46,241 nt of DNA from positions 1-46,241 of the forward strand of contig NZ_JQKP01000017.1 in NCBI RefSeq assembly GCF_000746095.1. Reading direction: 5' to 3'. The position numbers and the translations under genes are program-made. The notes beneath the pieces were generated by a model that was given only the letters and a program-made list of their open reading frames with translations, was not told the origin of the DNA and ran no database searches. The first letter of the stretch is position 1. Each line of letters opens with the position of its first letter. Shown piece after piece: positions 27,595 through 36,090 of this stretch. This DNA is from Ferriphaselus sp. R-1. GTDB lineage: Bacteria; Pseudomonadota; Gammaproteobacteria; Burkholderiales; Gallionellaceae.

Positions 27595-28602
27595 ATGTCC
27601 TATTACGACTGGTCGGTATTGACCGTAAGTTTCCTGGTGGTCTTGTCGCTCTCTTTGGGCGGCGTAGCGCTGACTGCAACGTTGCACTTGGTCGGCGCAC
27701 GCTGGCAGTGTGAGATCCGTCCACTGGCCAAGAGCCTGTTCGCGCTGTTGCCGCTGGCCTTCGTGCTGCTGCTGGTGTTGTTGGCGGGCGGCTCCCACAC
27801 TTTCCCGTGGCTGGGGCATCTGGGCTCCGATGTTCACATGCCGGGTTGGTACACCATGCCCCTGCTGGCAGCGCGTGAGATCATCGGTCTGTTGTTCATG
27901 GGCTATCTGTGCTCGGTGTATCTCAAGCGTCAGGAAGTGGCTGACCGCAGCGAGGCCGACAAGGAGAGCTTCCATAACGTGGCTACCTGGATCCCGTTCT
28001 TCTACGTGCTGTATGGCACGATGGTGTCTTGGGACTTCGAAATGACGCTGATGCCATCCTGGCACAGTGCCATCTATGGGCTGCAGAACATCATCAGTAA
28101 TTTCGGCATGTTCCTGTCTTTCCTGGTGGTTTGGGTGTTCTTCCTGAATGCTGGCGGCAAATTGCGCGCCAACGTGAAGGATCACATCCCCAACTACATC
28201 GCGCAGATGCTGTTCGCCTTCACCTTGTTGTGGGTGTACACCTTCTTTGCCCAATACCTGACCATCTGGTATGGCAACCTGCCGGACGAGACAGATCGTA
28301 TCTACGCGATGCAGGATGGCAACTACACCTTCCTGTGGTGGTCGATGATCTTCCTGAAGTTCGTCATCCCGTTCGTTACGCTGTGCTTCCCAGGGCCGCG
28401 TCATAGTCTGTCTGCTATCAATTTTGTGGCGGTTTGTATTATCATTGGCACCCTTTTCGAACGGTTCAACTGGGTGGCGGGGATGGATGGCAAGGGCACA
28501 CTGCCTTTGCTGGCTGTCGTCGTGGTGGGTGGTGCGGTAGCTACCATCGGCTTCCATCTGGTTCGTTCGGCCATGCGCAAGAACCAGATATTGAAGGTAT
28601 AA
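27595..28602 (+). CDS. actF: ActF, polytopic membrane subunit of alternative complex III
   Basis: A 335-residue membrane protein with about nine to ten hydrophobic segments, related to ActC but lacking the NrfD-type N-terminus. The motif SWDFEMTLMPSWHSAIYG and the polar helix HIPNYIAQMLFAFTLLWVYTFFAQYLTIWYGNLPDE fit ActF. ATG 27595 follows AGGGGGG. It is the last act gene; sspA starts eight bases after its stop with no terminator between, so sspAB is probably part of the same transcript. Confidence 0.93.
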   Translation: MSYYDWSVLTVSFLVVLSLSLGGVALTATLHLVGARWQCEIRPLAKSLFALLPLAFVLLLVLLAGGSHTFPWLGHLGSDVHMPGWYTMPLLAAREIIGLLFMGYLCSVYLKRQEVADRSEADKESFHNVATWIPFFYVLYGTMVSWDFEMTLMPSWHSAIYGLQNIISNFGMFLSFLVVWVFFLNAGGKLRANVKDHIPNYIAQMLFAFTLLWVYTFFAQYLTIWYGNLPDETDRIYAMQDGNYTFLWWSMIFLKFVIPFVTLCFPGPRHSLSAINFVAVCIIIGTLFERFNWVAGMDGKGTLPLLAVVVVGGAVATIGFHLVRSAMRKNQILKV

Positions 28603-28609
28603 ACCACCG

Positions 28610-29209
28610 ATGATGACGTTGTATTCAGGGACGACATGCCCATTCAGCCAGCGCTGCCGTATCGTGCTGTTTGAAAAGGGCATGGACTTCCAGATAGTAG
28701 ATGTAGATGTGTTCAACAAGCCGGAAGACATTGCCGTGATCAATCCCTACGGCAAGGTCCCGGCCTTGGTGGAGCGGGATCTGATCCTGTATGAAGCCAA
28801 TATCATCAATGAATATATCGATGAGCGCTTCCCCCATCCGCAGTTGATGCCAGCAGATCCCGTGGCCCGTGCCCGTGCCCGTTTGTTCCTGCACCGATTC
28901 GAACAGGATCTGTTCAGTCACATCCCGGCCATCGAGCATGGTTCGGATAAGGAAGTTGAGCAGGCCAGGCAGGCTGTCCGTGATGGCCTGACGCAGATCG
29001 CTCCGATCTTCACCAAGCAGAAGTACATGCTGGGTGACGAATATTCCATGCTGGATGTCGCAATCGCCCCATTGCTCTGGCGCCTGGACCACTATGGCAT
29101 CAAGTTGGGCAAGGAAGCGGCACCTGTGATGAAATATGCCGAGCGTTTGTTTGCTCGCCCGGCTTATTTCGAAGCGATGACCCCTTCCGAAAAGGCGATG
29201 CGCAAGTAA
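28610..29209 (+). CDS. sspA: SspA, stringent starvation protein A
   Basis: A 199-residue glutathione-transferase-fold protein that binds RNA polymerase in other bacteria and helps in acid and starvation responses. It begins with MMTLYSGTTCPFSQRCRIVLFEKGMD and has the SspA-like loop VNPYGKVPALVERD and helix YEANIINEYIDERFPHPQL. In many Betaproteobacteria it follows petC of the bc1 operon; here it follows actF. ATG 28610 or 28613 could be used. Confidence 0.94.
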   Translation: MMTLYSGTTCPFSQRCRIVLFEKGMDFQIVDVDVFNKPEDIAVINPYGKVPALVERDLILYEANIINEYIDERFPHPQLMPADPVARARARLFLHRFEQDLFSHIPAIEHGSDKEVEQARQAVRDGLTQIAPIFTKQKYMLGDEYSMLDVAIAPLLWRLDHYGIKLGKEAAPVMKYAERLFARPAYFEAMTPSEKAMRK

Positions 29210-29614
29210 GTGGACGAGCTGTCGACCAAGCCCTACCTGATTCGTGCGATCTACGAATGGTGTACGGACAGTGGACTGACACCCTATCTGCATGTGCGTG
29301 TAGACGACAACACGCGAGTGCCGCAGGCCTATATCAGGAATGGGGAGATCGTGCTGAACATCAGTCTGCAAGCCGTGAGTCAACTCCAGCTCGGGAACGA
29401 GGAGGTGACGTGCAGCGGGCGGTTCGGCGGGGTTTCCCACAAGCTGTTCGTGCCCATAGATGCCGTGATCGGCATCTATGCTAAGGAAAATGGCAATGGC
29501 TTGGTGTTTCAGGAGGGCGGGTCGAACAAGGTTTCGTCCGGGGATCGTAGTGAAGATGAGCCTCCCGACTCACCCCATCCGCCCACTCGCCCGCATCTGC
29601 GGGTGGTCAAATGA
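29210..29614 (+). CDS. sspB: SspB, ClpXP protease specificity adaptor
   Basis: 134 residues. Binds ssrA-tagged proteins and brings them to ClpXP. The folded N-terminal part (TKPYLIRAIYEWCTDSGLTPYL, GEIVLNISLQAVSQL) is well conserved. A disordered Pro-rich linker follows, and the C-terminal tip RPHLRVVK is the ClpX-docking motif. The GTG start follows the sspA TAA without a gap. A strong terminator overlaps the stop. Confidence 0.94.
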   Translation: MDELSTKPYLIRAIYEWCTDSGLTPYLHVRVDDNTRVPQAYIRNGEIVLNISLQAVSQLQLGNEEVTCSGRFGGVSHKLFVPIDAVIGIYAKENGNGLVFQEGGSNKVSSGDRSEDEPPDSPHPPTRPHLRVVK

Positions 29615-29635
29615 GCCGCGCAAGCGGCTTTTTTG
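29614..29635 (+). terminator. Rho-independent terminator after sspB
   Basis: Six-base GC-rich stem AGCCGC/GCGGCT with a GCAA tetraloop, followed by a run of six T. The stem begins within the sspB stop codon. It ends the act-ssp transcript. Confidence 0.9.
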
Positions 29636-29692
29636 TTGTCCAACCAGGGTGCTAGACTGCGCACCTGCCTATCCTGCGACTGGAAAGATCAC

Positions 29693-30541
29693 ATGCCACT
29701 TAACTCGATACCCGTAACGCAGATCCAGCACGATGTCGGTGTGGCGCTGGGTGAAGATGTGCGTGGCGGCGACCTGACTGCGCAATTGATCCCGGAGCAT
29801 GCGCGTGCCGAAGCCGTGGTCATCACCCGTGAAGCGGCGGTGCTGTGTGGCACGCCCTGGTTCGAGGCCTGTTTTCGCAGGCTGGACCCCTCGTGCGACA
29901 TCCGCTGGTTGGCGCAGGAGGGCGGGCTTGTGACGGCGGGCCAAGCTCTGTGTGAGATCACGGGCAACGCCCGCGCCATGCTGACGGCAGAGCGTGCGGC
30001 CCTCAATTTTCTGCAGACATTGTCGGCCACGGCGACTTTGACGCATCGGTATGTGGCAGCGGTCACGGGTACGCGCGCCCGCATCCTGGATACGCGCAAG
30101 ACTCTGCCCGGGCTGCGTATCGCTCAGAAATATGCGGTGCGTATCGGCGGGGGCTGCAATCAGCGCGTCGGGCTGTTCGATGGCATTCTCATCAAGGAGA
30201 ACCACATACTGGCTGCTGGCGGCATTCGTGCTGCTTTGCTGCAGGCGCAAGGCTTGGCCCCCGCCGCTGTCACGATACAGATCGAGGTCGAGAGTCTGGA
30301 TGAACTGCGGGAGGCGCTGGAGGCTGGGGCGCAACTGGTCCTGCTCGACAATTTCGATCTAGCAGGCATGCGTGCGGCGGTTGCGCTCACGGCTGGGCGC
30401 GCGCAGCTGGAGGCTTCCGGCGGGGTGAATCTCGATACCGTGCGCGCCATCGCCGAGACCGGAGTGGATCGCATCTCCATCGGCGGATTGACCAAGGACG
30501 TGCGGGCGATCGACCTTTCCATGCGCTTCAAGGGGGAGTGA
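29693..30541 (+). CDS. nadC: NadC nicotinate-nucleotide pyrophosphorylase (quinolinate phosphoribosyltransferase)
   Basis: Converts quinolinate and PRPP to nicotinate mononucleotide in NAD synthesis. The 282-residue protein has the substrate-binding motifs LGEDVRGGDLTAQLIP, RILDTRKTLPGLRIAQKYAV (arginine and lysines that hold quinolinate) and GGCNQRVGLFDGILIKENH, with the C-terminal ASGGVNLDTVRAIAETGVD. ATG 29693 is the usual start; the frame is open 20 codons further up. The stop shares a base with the next ATG (TGATG). No nadA or nadB is nearby. Confidence 0.97.
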   Translation: MPLNSIPVTQIQHDVGVALGEDVRGGDLTAQLIPEHARAEAVVITREAAVLCGTPWFEACFRRLDPSCDIRWLAQEGGLVTAGQALCEITGNARAMLTAERAALNFLQTLSATATLTHRYVAAVTGTRARILDTRKTLPGLRIAQKYAVRIGGGCNQRVGLFDGILIKENHILAAGGIRAALLQAQGLAPAAVTIQIEVESLDELREALEAGAQLVLLDNFDLAGMRAAVALTAGRAQLEASGGVNLDTVRAIAETGVDRISIGGLTKDVRAIDLSMRFKGE

Positions 30542-31362
30542 TGTGCCAGCTGCTGGGCATGAACTGTAACGTCCCGACGGACATCTGCTTCTCTTTCACG
30601 GGCTTCCAGAAACGTGGGGGCGTGACCGATGTCCACGCGGATGGCTGGGGCATCGCCTTCTTCGAGGATCGCGGCGTGCGCCTGTTCCTCGATCCGCTGC
30701 CTTCCGCCCAGTCGCCCATCGCCGAGTTGGTGCGCAACTACCCCATCCGCTCACTCAATGTCATCGCCCATATCCGCAAGGCGACGCAGGGCTTGGTCAC
30801 GCTGGAGAACACGCATCCCTTCCAGCGCGAACTGTGGGGACGCTACTGGATCTTTGCGCACAACGGCGACCTGCCGCAGTTCCAGCCGACGCTGAACGGG
30901 AACTTCGTCCCCGTAGGCAACACCGACAGTGAGCGCATCTTTTGCTGGCTGTTGCAAAGCCTGCGCGATCGCTTCGGCGCAACCATGCCGGAGCGCACCG
31001 AACTGTTCGATGCCCTGCACGAACTGAGTATGCCGCTGGCGGCGATGGGCATCTTCAATTTCCTGCTGTCGAACGGCGATAGCCTGTTCGCGCATTGCTC
31101 CACCGAGTTGAGTTACATCGTGCGCCGCGCACCGTTCAATGTCGCCCATCTCAAGGATGAGGACGTGCTGATCGACTTCAGTGAGGTCACCACGCCGGAT
31201 GACCGTGTCGCGGTCATCGCCACTCAGCCGCTTACCGACAACGAGCCGTGGGTCGTCATGCCGCCGGGTAGCCTGTGGCAGTTCCATGCCGGGGCTGTCG
31301 TCGAGCAACGCTTGACGGTGCCCAGTCCAGTGAAGTCGCTGGCCGCCGCGCAGACAGCCTGA
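30541..31362 (+). CDS. Class II glutamine amidotransferase (YafJ-like)
   Basis: 273 residues. The N-terminus MCQLLGMNCN exposes Cys2 as nucleophile after Met removal. The class II amidohydrolase fold is shown by DGWGIAFFEDRGVRLF, NVIAHIRKATQGLVTLENTHPF, the IFAHNGDLP loop (oxyanion asparagine) and VGNTDSERIF. No synthetase domain is fused, so the acceptor of the ammonia is unknown; YafJ-type proteins are often named only by the domain. It is translationally coupled to nadC. Confidence 0.93.
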   Translation: MCQLLGMNCNVPTDICFSFTGFQKRGGVTDVHADGWGIAFFEDRGVRLFLDPLPSAQSPIAELVRNYPIRSLNVIAHIRKATQGLVTLENTHPFQRELWGRYWIFAHNGDLPQFQPTLNGNFVPVGNTDSERIFCWLLQSLRDRFGATMPERTELFDALHELSMPLAAMGIFNFLLSNGDSLFAHCSTELSYIVRRAPFNVAHLKDEDVLIDFSEVTTPDDRVAVIATQPLTDNEPWVVMPPGSLWQFHAGAVVEQRLTVPSPVKSLAAAQTA

Positions 31363-31412
31363 GCCGCCCGCACCATCCCGCGAATCGAACTGGCAAATCA
31401 GATAGTTGCCGG

Positions 31413-31440
31413 TTGACGGCGGGTGATAATCCCGTATAAT
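31413..31440 (+). promoter_or_regulatory. Sigma-70 promoter of the rpsF operon
   Basis: TTGACG (31413-31418), a 16-base spacer, and a consensus TATAAT (31435-31440). It lies about 92 bases before the rpsF start and is the best promoter in the window, as expected for a ribosomal protein operon. Confidence 0.85.
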
Positions 31441-31446
31441 CCGCGC

Positions 31447-31520
31447 TCCCGCGAAATGCCTGCTGGCAGATCACGGGGTTTTCCCTTGCTCCACCGCGAC
31501 CAGCGGGGGGCTTTAATCCA
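31447..31520 (+). promoter_or_regulatory. Structured 5' leader of rpsF, candidate S6:S18-binding autoregulatory element
   Basis: The ~85-base leader after the promoter can form several hairpins: TGCC/GGCA around 31458-31468, and CCGC-GACCA-GCGG around 31497-31509, followed by a G run. Many bacteria carry an S6:S18-binding RNA motif in this position that limits rpsF-rpsR expression. The position fits; the exact consensus cannot be checked by eye. Confidence 0.35.
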
Positions 31521-31532
31521 CAAGGAGATGTA

Positions 31533-31913
31533 ATGCGTCACTACGAAATCGTATTTATCGTGCATCCCGATCAGAGCGAGCAAGTGCCTGCCATGATCGA
31601 GCGCTATCGCACGCTGGTCACCAGCAAGGCTGGCCAGATCCACCGTCTGGAAGACTGGGGCCGCCGCCAACTGGCTTACCCGATCCAGAAGATCCACAAG
31701 GCACACTATGTGCTGATGAACATCGAAGTCGACCAGGAGACCCTGGACGAACTGGAACACGCATTCAAGTTCAACGACGCTGTTCTGCGCCACCTGACCA
31801 TCAAGACCAAGGCCGCCGTGACTGCGCCTTCGCCAATGATGAAGGAAGAGAAGTCCCGTTCGCTGGCTGGCGACGTGGTTTCCGACGCAGCACCGGCAGC
31901 GGCTGCTGCCTGA
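31533..31913 (+). CDS. rpsF: Ribosomal protein bS6
   Basis: 126 residues, starting [21 protein letters not shown] with the S6 motifs [25 protein letters not shown] and [10 protein letters not shown]. The C-terminal alanine-rich tail ([17 protein letters not shown]) is longer than in E. coli after modification site removal; in E. coli the tail receives glutamates from RimK. A strong AAGGAGATG ribosome-binding site precedes the ATG. First gene of the rpsF-priB-rpsR-rplI operon. Confidence 0.97.
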   Translation: MRHYEIVFIVHPDQSEQVPAMIERYRTLVTSKAGQIHRLEDWGRRQLAYPIQKIHKAHYVLMNIEVDQETLDELEHAFKFNDAVLRHLTIKTKAAVTAPSPMMKEEKSRSLAGDVVSDAAPAAAAA

Positions 31914-31917
31914 TTGA

Positions 31918-32214
31918 GTGAGTTGTAACCGGTTCGTTATTTGCGGACACATCGCGGCGCGAGATGAATTGCGCTACACCCCGGCAGGGTTGGAGCGGCT
32001 GGAACTGAAGATCCAGCACAGTTCGACCCAGCAACACGCCGGATCGCCGCGCCAGGTGCAGTGTGAGATCACTGCGCTGGCATTGGGCGATACAGCCAGA
32101 CACGCGGCAACGCTGCAGGTCGGGCACAAGGTGAAAGCAGGCGGATTCATCGCCCAGCGTAGTCTGCGCAGTACGCAACTGGTTCTGCATATCGAAAACA
32201 TTATTCTGGAATAA
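31918..32214 (+). CDS. priB: PriB primosomal replication protein N
   Basis: 98 residues of the OB-fold single-strand DNA-binding family, which stabilises PriA at stalled forks. The start is a GTG ([24 protein letters not shown]), four bases after rpsF. The Arg/Lys-rich middle and the C-terminal [19 protein letters not shown] strand match PriB. Its place between rpsF and rpsR is the usual one in Beta- and Gammaproteobacteria. The ribosome-binding site is poor, which suggests coupling to rpsF. Confidence 0.94.
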   Translation: MSCNRFVICGHIAARDELRYTPAGLERLELKIQHSSTQQHAGSPRQVQCEITALALGDTARHAATLQVGHKVKAGGFIAQRSLRSTQLVLHIENIILE

Positions 32215-32224
32215 GGAGCACCAA

Positions 32225-32494
32225 ATGGCTCGTTTCACCAACAAGAAGGACGACAAGAAGGGCAACTCTTCGCGTCAGCTGTTCAAGCGTCGCAAGTTCT
32301 GCCGCTTCACCGCCGAGAAGATCGCCGAAGTGGATTACAAGGATGTGAACATCCTGAAGGAATTCATCACCGAAAACGGCAAGCTGATCCCGGCTCGCAT
32401 CACCGGCACCAAGACTCGCTATCAGCGTCAACTGAGCACAGCGGTCAAGCGCGCACGCTTCCTGGCGCTGCTGCCCTACACCGATCTGCACTAA
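32225..32494 (+). CDS. rpsR: Ribosomal protein bS18
   Basis: 89 residues, longer than the 75 of E. coli because of an N-terminal lysine-rich extension ([19 protein letters not shown]). The core [36 protein letters not shown] and [20 protein letters not shown] is standard. AAGGAG precedes the ATG. Confidence 0.97.
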   Translation: MARFTNKKDDKKGNSSRQLFKRRKFCRFTAEKIAEVDYKDVNILKEFITENGKLIPARITGTKTRYQRQLSTAVKRARFLALLPYTDLH

Positions 32495-32504
32495 GGAGTA
32501 GAAC

Positions 32505-32951
32505 ATGCAAATCATTCTGATGGAAAAAGTCATCAACCTGGGTCAACTGGGTGATGTGGTCAAGGTCAAGAACGGCTACGCCCGCAACTTCCTGATCCCC
32601 ACTGGCAAGGCCAAGCGCGCTACTGCCGCTTCCCTGGCTGAATTCGAAGCTCGTCGTGCTGAACTGCAAGCTGCTGAAGCGGCCAAGCTGGCTGCCGCTC
32701 AAGCCGTGGCCGAGAAGATGAACGGCGTGACCGTGGCGATCGCCCAAAAGGCGGGCGTGGACGGAAAACTGTTCGGTTCCGTGACCAACGCCGACATCGC
32801 TGACGCACTGGCTGCAGCAGGTTTCACCGTGGAAAAGGCGCAAGTGCGCATGCCTAACGGTCACCTGAAGCAGATCGGCGAGTATGCAGTGAGCGTTTCG
32901 CTGCACACCGACGTGGTGGCGGACATCACCGTGACCGTGGCAGGCGAATAA
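32505..32951 (+). CDS. rplI: Ribosomal protein bL9
   Basis: 148 residues. The N-terminal RNA-binding domain ([35 protein letters not shown]), the long connecting helix and the C-terminal domain ([16 protein letters not shown]) are complete. Last gene of the operon; a terminator follows after about 30 bases. Confidence 0.97.
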   Translation: MQIILMEKVINLGQLGDVVKVKNGYARNFLIPTGKAKRATAASLAEFEARRAELQAAEAAKLAAAQAVAEKMNGVTVAIAQKAGVDGKLFGSVTNADIADALAAAGFTVEKAQVRMPNGHLKQIGEYAVSVSLHTDVVADITVTVAGE

Positions 32952-32973
32952 TCCTCGCGTACTGCGGTATCGA

Positions 32974-33002
32974 AAAAAAGGGCTGGCAACAGCCCTTTTT
33001 TC
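32974..33002 (+). terminator. Rho-independent terminator after rplI
   Basis: Stem GGGCTG/CAGCCC (32980-32985 and 32990-32995) with a GCAA loop, extended by A's on the left and followed by a T run on the right. Because of the A tract it may work in both directions. Confidence 0.92.
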
Positions 33003-33077
33003 TTTTGTGGAACTTTTCCGCACATTCCCTATCTGACTGCTCGGGTATGTTGCCCGTATCTAGAAAAGGAATGCAAA

Positions 33078-33155
33078 GTGAAGAAATATTTCGTACTGAT
33101 CAGCCTGACGGTCGCCGAATGGTTTGAGGTCGTGACTCACTCCGTCCCTCTCTAA
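33078..33155 (+). CDS. Possible 25-residue small ORF
   Basis: GTG start with AAAGGA eight bases upstream, giving MKKYFVLISLTVAEWFEVVT followed by HSVPL. The first ten residues look like the start of a small membrane or secreted peptide. It is too short to judge; it may be a degraded gene start between rplI and the CbbY-like gene. Confidence 0.22.
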   Translation: MKKYFVLISLTVAEWFEVVTHSVPL

Positions 33156-33161
33156 TACCGG

Positions 33162-33205
33162 TATAATTCACTCAGGCAATCCCGTAGCTTGCTGCGGGAT
33201 TTTCT
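33162..33205 (+). promoter_or_regulatory. -10 element and hairpin in front of the CbbY-like gene
   Basis: TATAAT at 33162-33167 (no good -35 at the correct distance). About 12 bases on is a hairpin AATCCCG...CGGGATT (33179-33203) followed by TTTTCTGTTT. This lies about 50 bases before the ATG at 33253 and could be a weak terminator or attenuator in the leader. Confidence 0.4.
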
Positions 33206-33252
33206 GTTTCTGGACCCTGACCGGGAAAACAATACGCAACAGGAAGACGAGC

Positions 33253-33960
33253 ATGACCATCAAAGCCATCATTTTTGACGTGGACGGCACCCTGGCCGAT
33301 ACCGAAGACGCGCACCGCATCGCCTTCAACAAGGCCTTCGCTGACAACGATCTCGACTGGAACTGGGACGTGTCGCTGTACGACAAGCTGCTGAAAGTCA
33401 CCGGCGGCAAGGAGCGCATCAAGTACTACGTCTCCGACTTCAACACGGCTTACGCCAAACCGGAGAACTTCGATGACTTCGTCAAGCACCTGCACAAGGT
33501 CAAGACCGCGCACTACACCGCCATGCTTGCCGATGGTCGCATTCCGCTGCGTCCCGGCATCAAGCGTTTGATCCAGAGTGCGCACCAAAGCGGTGTCACG
33601 CTGGCAATCGCCACCACCACCTCGCCGGAGAATGTCGCGGCCTTGCTGGAAGTGGGGCTGGGCAAGGATTGGGAGCGGTACTTTAGTGCTGTCGGCTGTG
33701 GCGACATCGTGCCCGCCAAGAAACCGGCACCGGACATCTACAACTGGGTGTTGGATCAACTCAAGCTCGCGCCCCAGGACTGCATCGCCATCGAGGATAC
33801 CAACAATGGCCTGCGTTCCAGTCTCGGTGCTGGGATCAAGACCTACATCACTGTCAACGATTACACCCACGGTCAGGACTTCACCGGCGCTGCGGCGGTG
33901 TTCAAGGACTTGGGAGATTTGCCGGCTTTTTACCGGGCGACCGGTTTGCCGCTGGCGTGA
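33253..33960 (+). CDS. CbbY-like HAD-superfamily phosphatase
   Basis: 235 residues. HAD motif I is IFDVDGTLADTEDAH, motif II TLAIATTTS, motif III is the lysine in AKKPAPDIY and motif IV IAIEDTNNGLRSS. The residues around motif I (DVDGTLADTE-x-HR) and TGGKERI in the cap domain are typical of CbbY, which removes xylulose-1,5-bisphosphate, an inhibitor of RuBisCO. That would fit an autotroph, but no other Calvin-cycle gene is in the window, and related HAD enzymes act on other sugar phosphates. Confidence 0.88.
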   Translation: MTIKAIIFDVDGTLADTEDAHRIAFNKAFADNDLDWNWDVSLYDKLLKVTGGKERIKYYVSDFNTAYAKPENFDDFVKHLHKVKTAHYTAMLADGRIPLRPGIKRLIQSAHQSGVTLAIATTTSPENVAALLEVGLGKDWERYFSAVGCGDIVPAKKPAPDIYNWVLDQLKLAPQDCIAIEDTNNGLRSSLGAGIKTYITVNDYTHGQDFTGAAAVFKDLGDLPAFYRATGLPLA

Positions 33961-33990
33961 TCACGCTGGCCTGACTGCCGCGGTCACCGA

Positions 33991-34021
33991 GCAAGGGCGA
34001 TCCGGAAGCGGGTCGCCCTTG
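33991..34021. terminator. Hairpin between convergent CbbY-like gene and lolD
   Basis: AAGGGCGA/TCGCCCTT stem with a 12-base loop between two convergent genes. No good T run follows on either side, so it is a moderate candidate for a bidirectional terminator. Confidence 0.5.
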
Positions 34022-34026
34022 TCGTT

Positions 34027-34698
34027 TCAAGCGTCTTGCAATGTCCCATCCACCAGCCGCAACTGGCGCTGCATGCGGGCAGCCAGTTCGAGGTCGTGGG
34101 TGACGATGATGAAACTGGTGTTGAGGCGGGCGTTGAGTTCCTGCAGCAGGGCGAACAGCGCTTGGGCGCTGGCGCGGTCGAGGTTGCCGGTCGGCTCGTC
34201 GGCCAGCACACAGGCTGGGCGGGTGACGAGCGCGCGGGCGACGGCGACACGCTGGCGTTCGCCGCCGGAAAGCTCGGCGGGCAGGTGTTCCAGCCGGTGA
34301 CCCAGGCCGACCTGTTCCAGCATGGCAGCGGCCTGTGGCGCGGCCTCCTCGCGTTTCATGCCCCGGATCAGCAGCGGCATGGCGACATTCTCCAGCGCGG
34401 TGAACTCGGCCAGCAGGTGGTGGAACTGATAGACGAAGCCCAGATGACGGTTGCGCAGTTCGCCGCGCGCCGCTTCGCTCATCGCCTGCACGTCTTGCCC
34501 CAAAATCTGCACGCTGCCGCCGCTGGCCGTGTCCAGTCCGCCTAGCAGGTGGAGCAGGGTACTCTTGCCGGAGCCGGACGCGCCGAGGATGGCCAGGCTC
34601 TCGCCGCGCGCCACTTGCAGATCGACCCCGTTCAGCACCGTGACGTTGAGCTTGCCCTGTGCGTAAGTCTTGCGCAGTTCCTTGCAGGAAATAACCAT
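34027..34698 (-). CDS. lolD: LolD lipoprotein-release ABC transporter ATPase
   Basis: Energises release of outer-membrane lipoproteins from the inner membrane. The 223-residue form starting at ATG 34698 ([15 protein letters not shown]) aligns with known LolD and has GAGGG at ribosome-binding distance. An upstream ATG at 34746, overlapping the end of lolC, would add 16 residues. Walker A is GASGSGKST, the Q loop [16 protein letters not shown], signature [15 protein letters not shown], Walker [13 protein letters not shown]. MacB-type ATPases are similar, but the adjacent lolC settles the role. Confidence 0.94.
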   Translation of the reverse strand: MVISCKELRKTYAQGKLNVTVLNGVDLQVARGESLAILGASGSGKSTLLHLLGGLDTASGGSVQILGQDVQAMSEAARGELRNRHLGFVYQFHHLLAEFTALENVAMPLLIRGMKREEAAPQAAAMLEQVGLGHRLEHLPAELSGGERQRVAVARALVTRPACVLADEPTGNLDRASAQALFALLQELNARLNTSFIIVTHDLELAARMQRQLRLVDGTLQDA

Positions 34699-34738
34699 CT
34701 CAGCCCTCAGTCCTCCGACCTCAGTCCTGTTGTGTTCG

Positions 34739-35998
34739 TCACTCATAACGCAACGCCTCCGCCGGTTGTACCTTGGCTGCGCGCCAACTTGGGTAAAGGG
34801 TCGCCAACAGGCTGATGAGGAAGGACATCGAGGCGACTACGATTACGTCGGCGCTGTGCAGGTCGGACGGCAGTTCGCTGATGTAGTAGAACTCCTTGGA
34901 CAGAAACTGTACGCCGAACAGGTGCTCGATGAAGGGCACGAGGGTGCCGATGTTGAGCGCGATCAGTACGCCTCCGCCCACGCCCAGCACCATGCCGATG
35001 AGGCCGATCAGCACGCCTTGCACCATGAAGATCTTCATGATGCTGGAGGGCGCAGCGCCCAGCGTGCGCAGGATGGCGATGTCGGCCTGCTTGTCGGTGA
35101 CGGCCATCACCAGCGTAGAGACGATGTTGAACGCGGCGACCAGCACGATGAGCGACAGGATGATGAACATCATCTTCTTTTCCATTGCCACCACCGCAAA
35201 GTAGTTGGCGTTCTGCTGCGTCCAGTCGCTGGCGTAGAGGCCGGGCGGTAATTGGCTGCCGAGCTGGCGCGCCACCTCGGGCGCATGGTCGAGGTCGTGC
35301 AGGTTGGCGCTGATGCCGCTCACCGCTTCGCCCAGCCGGAACAACTTCTGCGCGTCGCTCAGGTGGATCAGTACCAGCGCGTTGTCGAATGGAGCCATGC
35401 CTACCTCGAAGATGCCGACCACACGGAACTGTTTCAGGCGCGGCAACATCCCGGCAGGCGTGATCTGGCCCTGCGGCGTGATGAGCAGCACCGAATCGCC
35501 CAGCCGTGCGCCCATCGCCCGCGCCAAGTCGCTGCCCAGCGTGATGCCGAACTCACCGGGGAGTAGGTCGTCCAGCTTGCCGACTTTCATCTTGTCGCCC
35601 AGCCCGGTCAGGCGCTGCTCGTCGGCGGGCAGGATGCCGCGCACCATCACGCCTTGCACCACCTCGTTTAGCGACACCATGCCCTGACCGCTGACGTAGG
35701 GCGCGGCGGCGCGGATGTCTGCTTGTTTGCCCAGCGCAGCCAGCAACGGCTGCCAGTCCAGCACTTGACCGGTGTCGCTCACCACTTGCAGATGCGGCGT
35801 CACACCCAGAATGCGCGCCCGCACTTCCTTCTGGAAGCCGTTCATCACCGACAGCACCACGATCAGCGCCGCCACGCCGAGCGCGATGCCCAGCATCGAG
35901 ATCAGCGAGATGAAGGAGATGAAGTGGTTGCGGCGCTTGGCGCGGGTGTAACGCAGACCGATGAGCAGTTCGTAAGGACGCAAGGGAAAGACCGGCAA
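34739..35998 (-). CDS. lolC: LolC/E-type lipoprotein-releasing permease
   Basis: 419 residues with the N-terminal signature [38 protein letters not shown] (first membrane helix), a large periplasmic domain, and three C-terminal helices near 270-300, 320-350 and 375-400 with the coupling motif [20 protein letters not shown]. Only one permease gene is present, so it probably works as a homodimer (LolF type) rather than LolC plus LolE. It is upstream of lolD in the same minus-strand operon. Confidence 0.95.
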   Translation of the reverse strand: MPVFPLRPYELLIGLRYTRAKRRNHFISFISLISMLGIALGVAALIVVLSVMNGFQKEVRARILGVTPHLQVVSDTGQVLDWQPLLAALGKQADIRAAAPYVSGQGMVSLNEVVQGVMVRGILPADEQRLTGLGDKMKVGKLDDLLPGEFGITLGSDLARAMGARLGDSVLLITPQGQITPAGMLPRLKQFRVVGIFEVGMAPFDNALVLIHLSDAQKLFRLGEAVSGISANLHDLDHAPEVARQLGSQLPPGLYASDWTQQNANYFAVVAMEKKMMFIILSLIVLVAAFNIVSTLVMAVTDKQADIAILRTLGAAPSSIMKIFMVQGVLIGLIGMVLGVGGGVLIALNIGTLVPFIEHLFGVQFLSKEFYYISELPSDLHSADVIVVASMSFLISLLATLYPSWRAAKVQPAEALRYE

Positions 35999-36090
35999 AA
36001 AGTTCGGGCGCTAGTGTGCCACAAGCGGGGCGGGGATGCGGCAGGATTGAGTCGAAATCCATCACGGCGGCCTCTGGTAAACTCCGCGCC

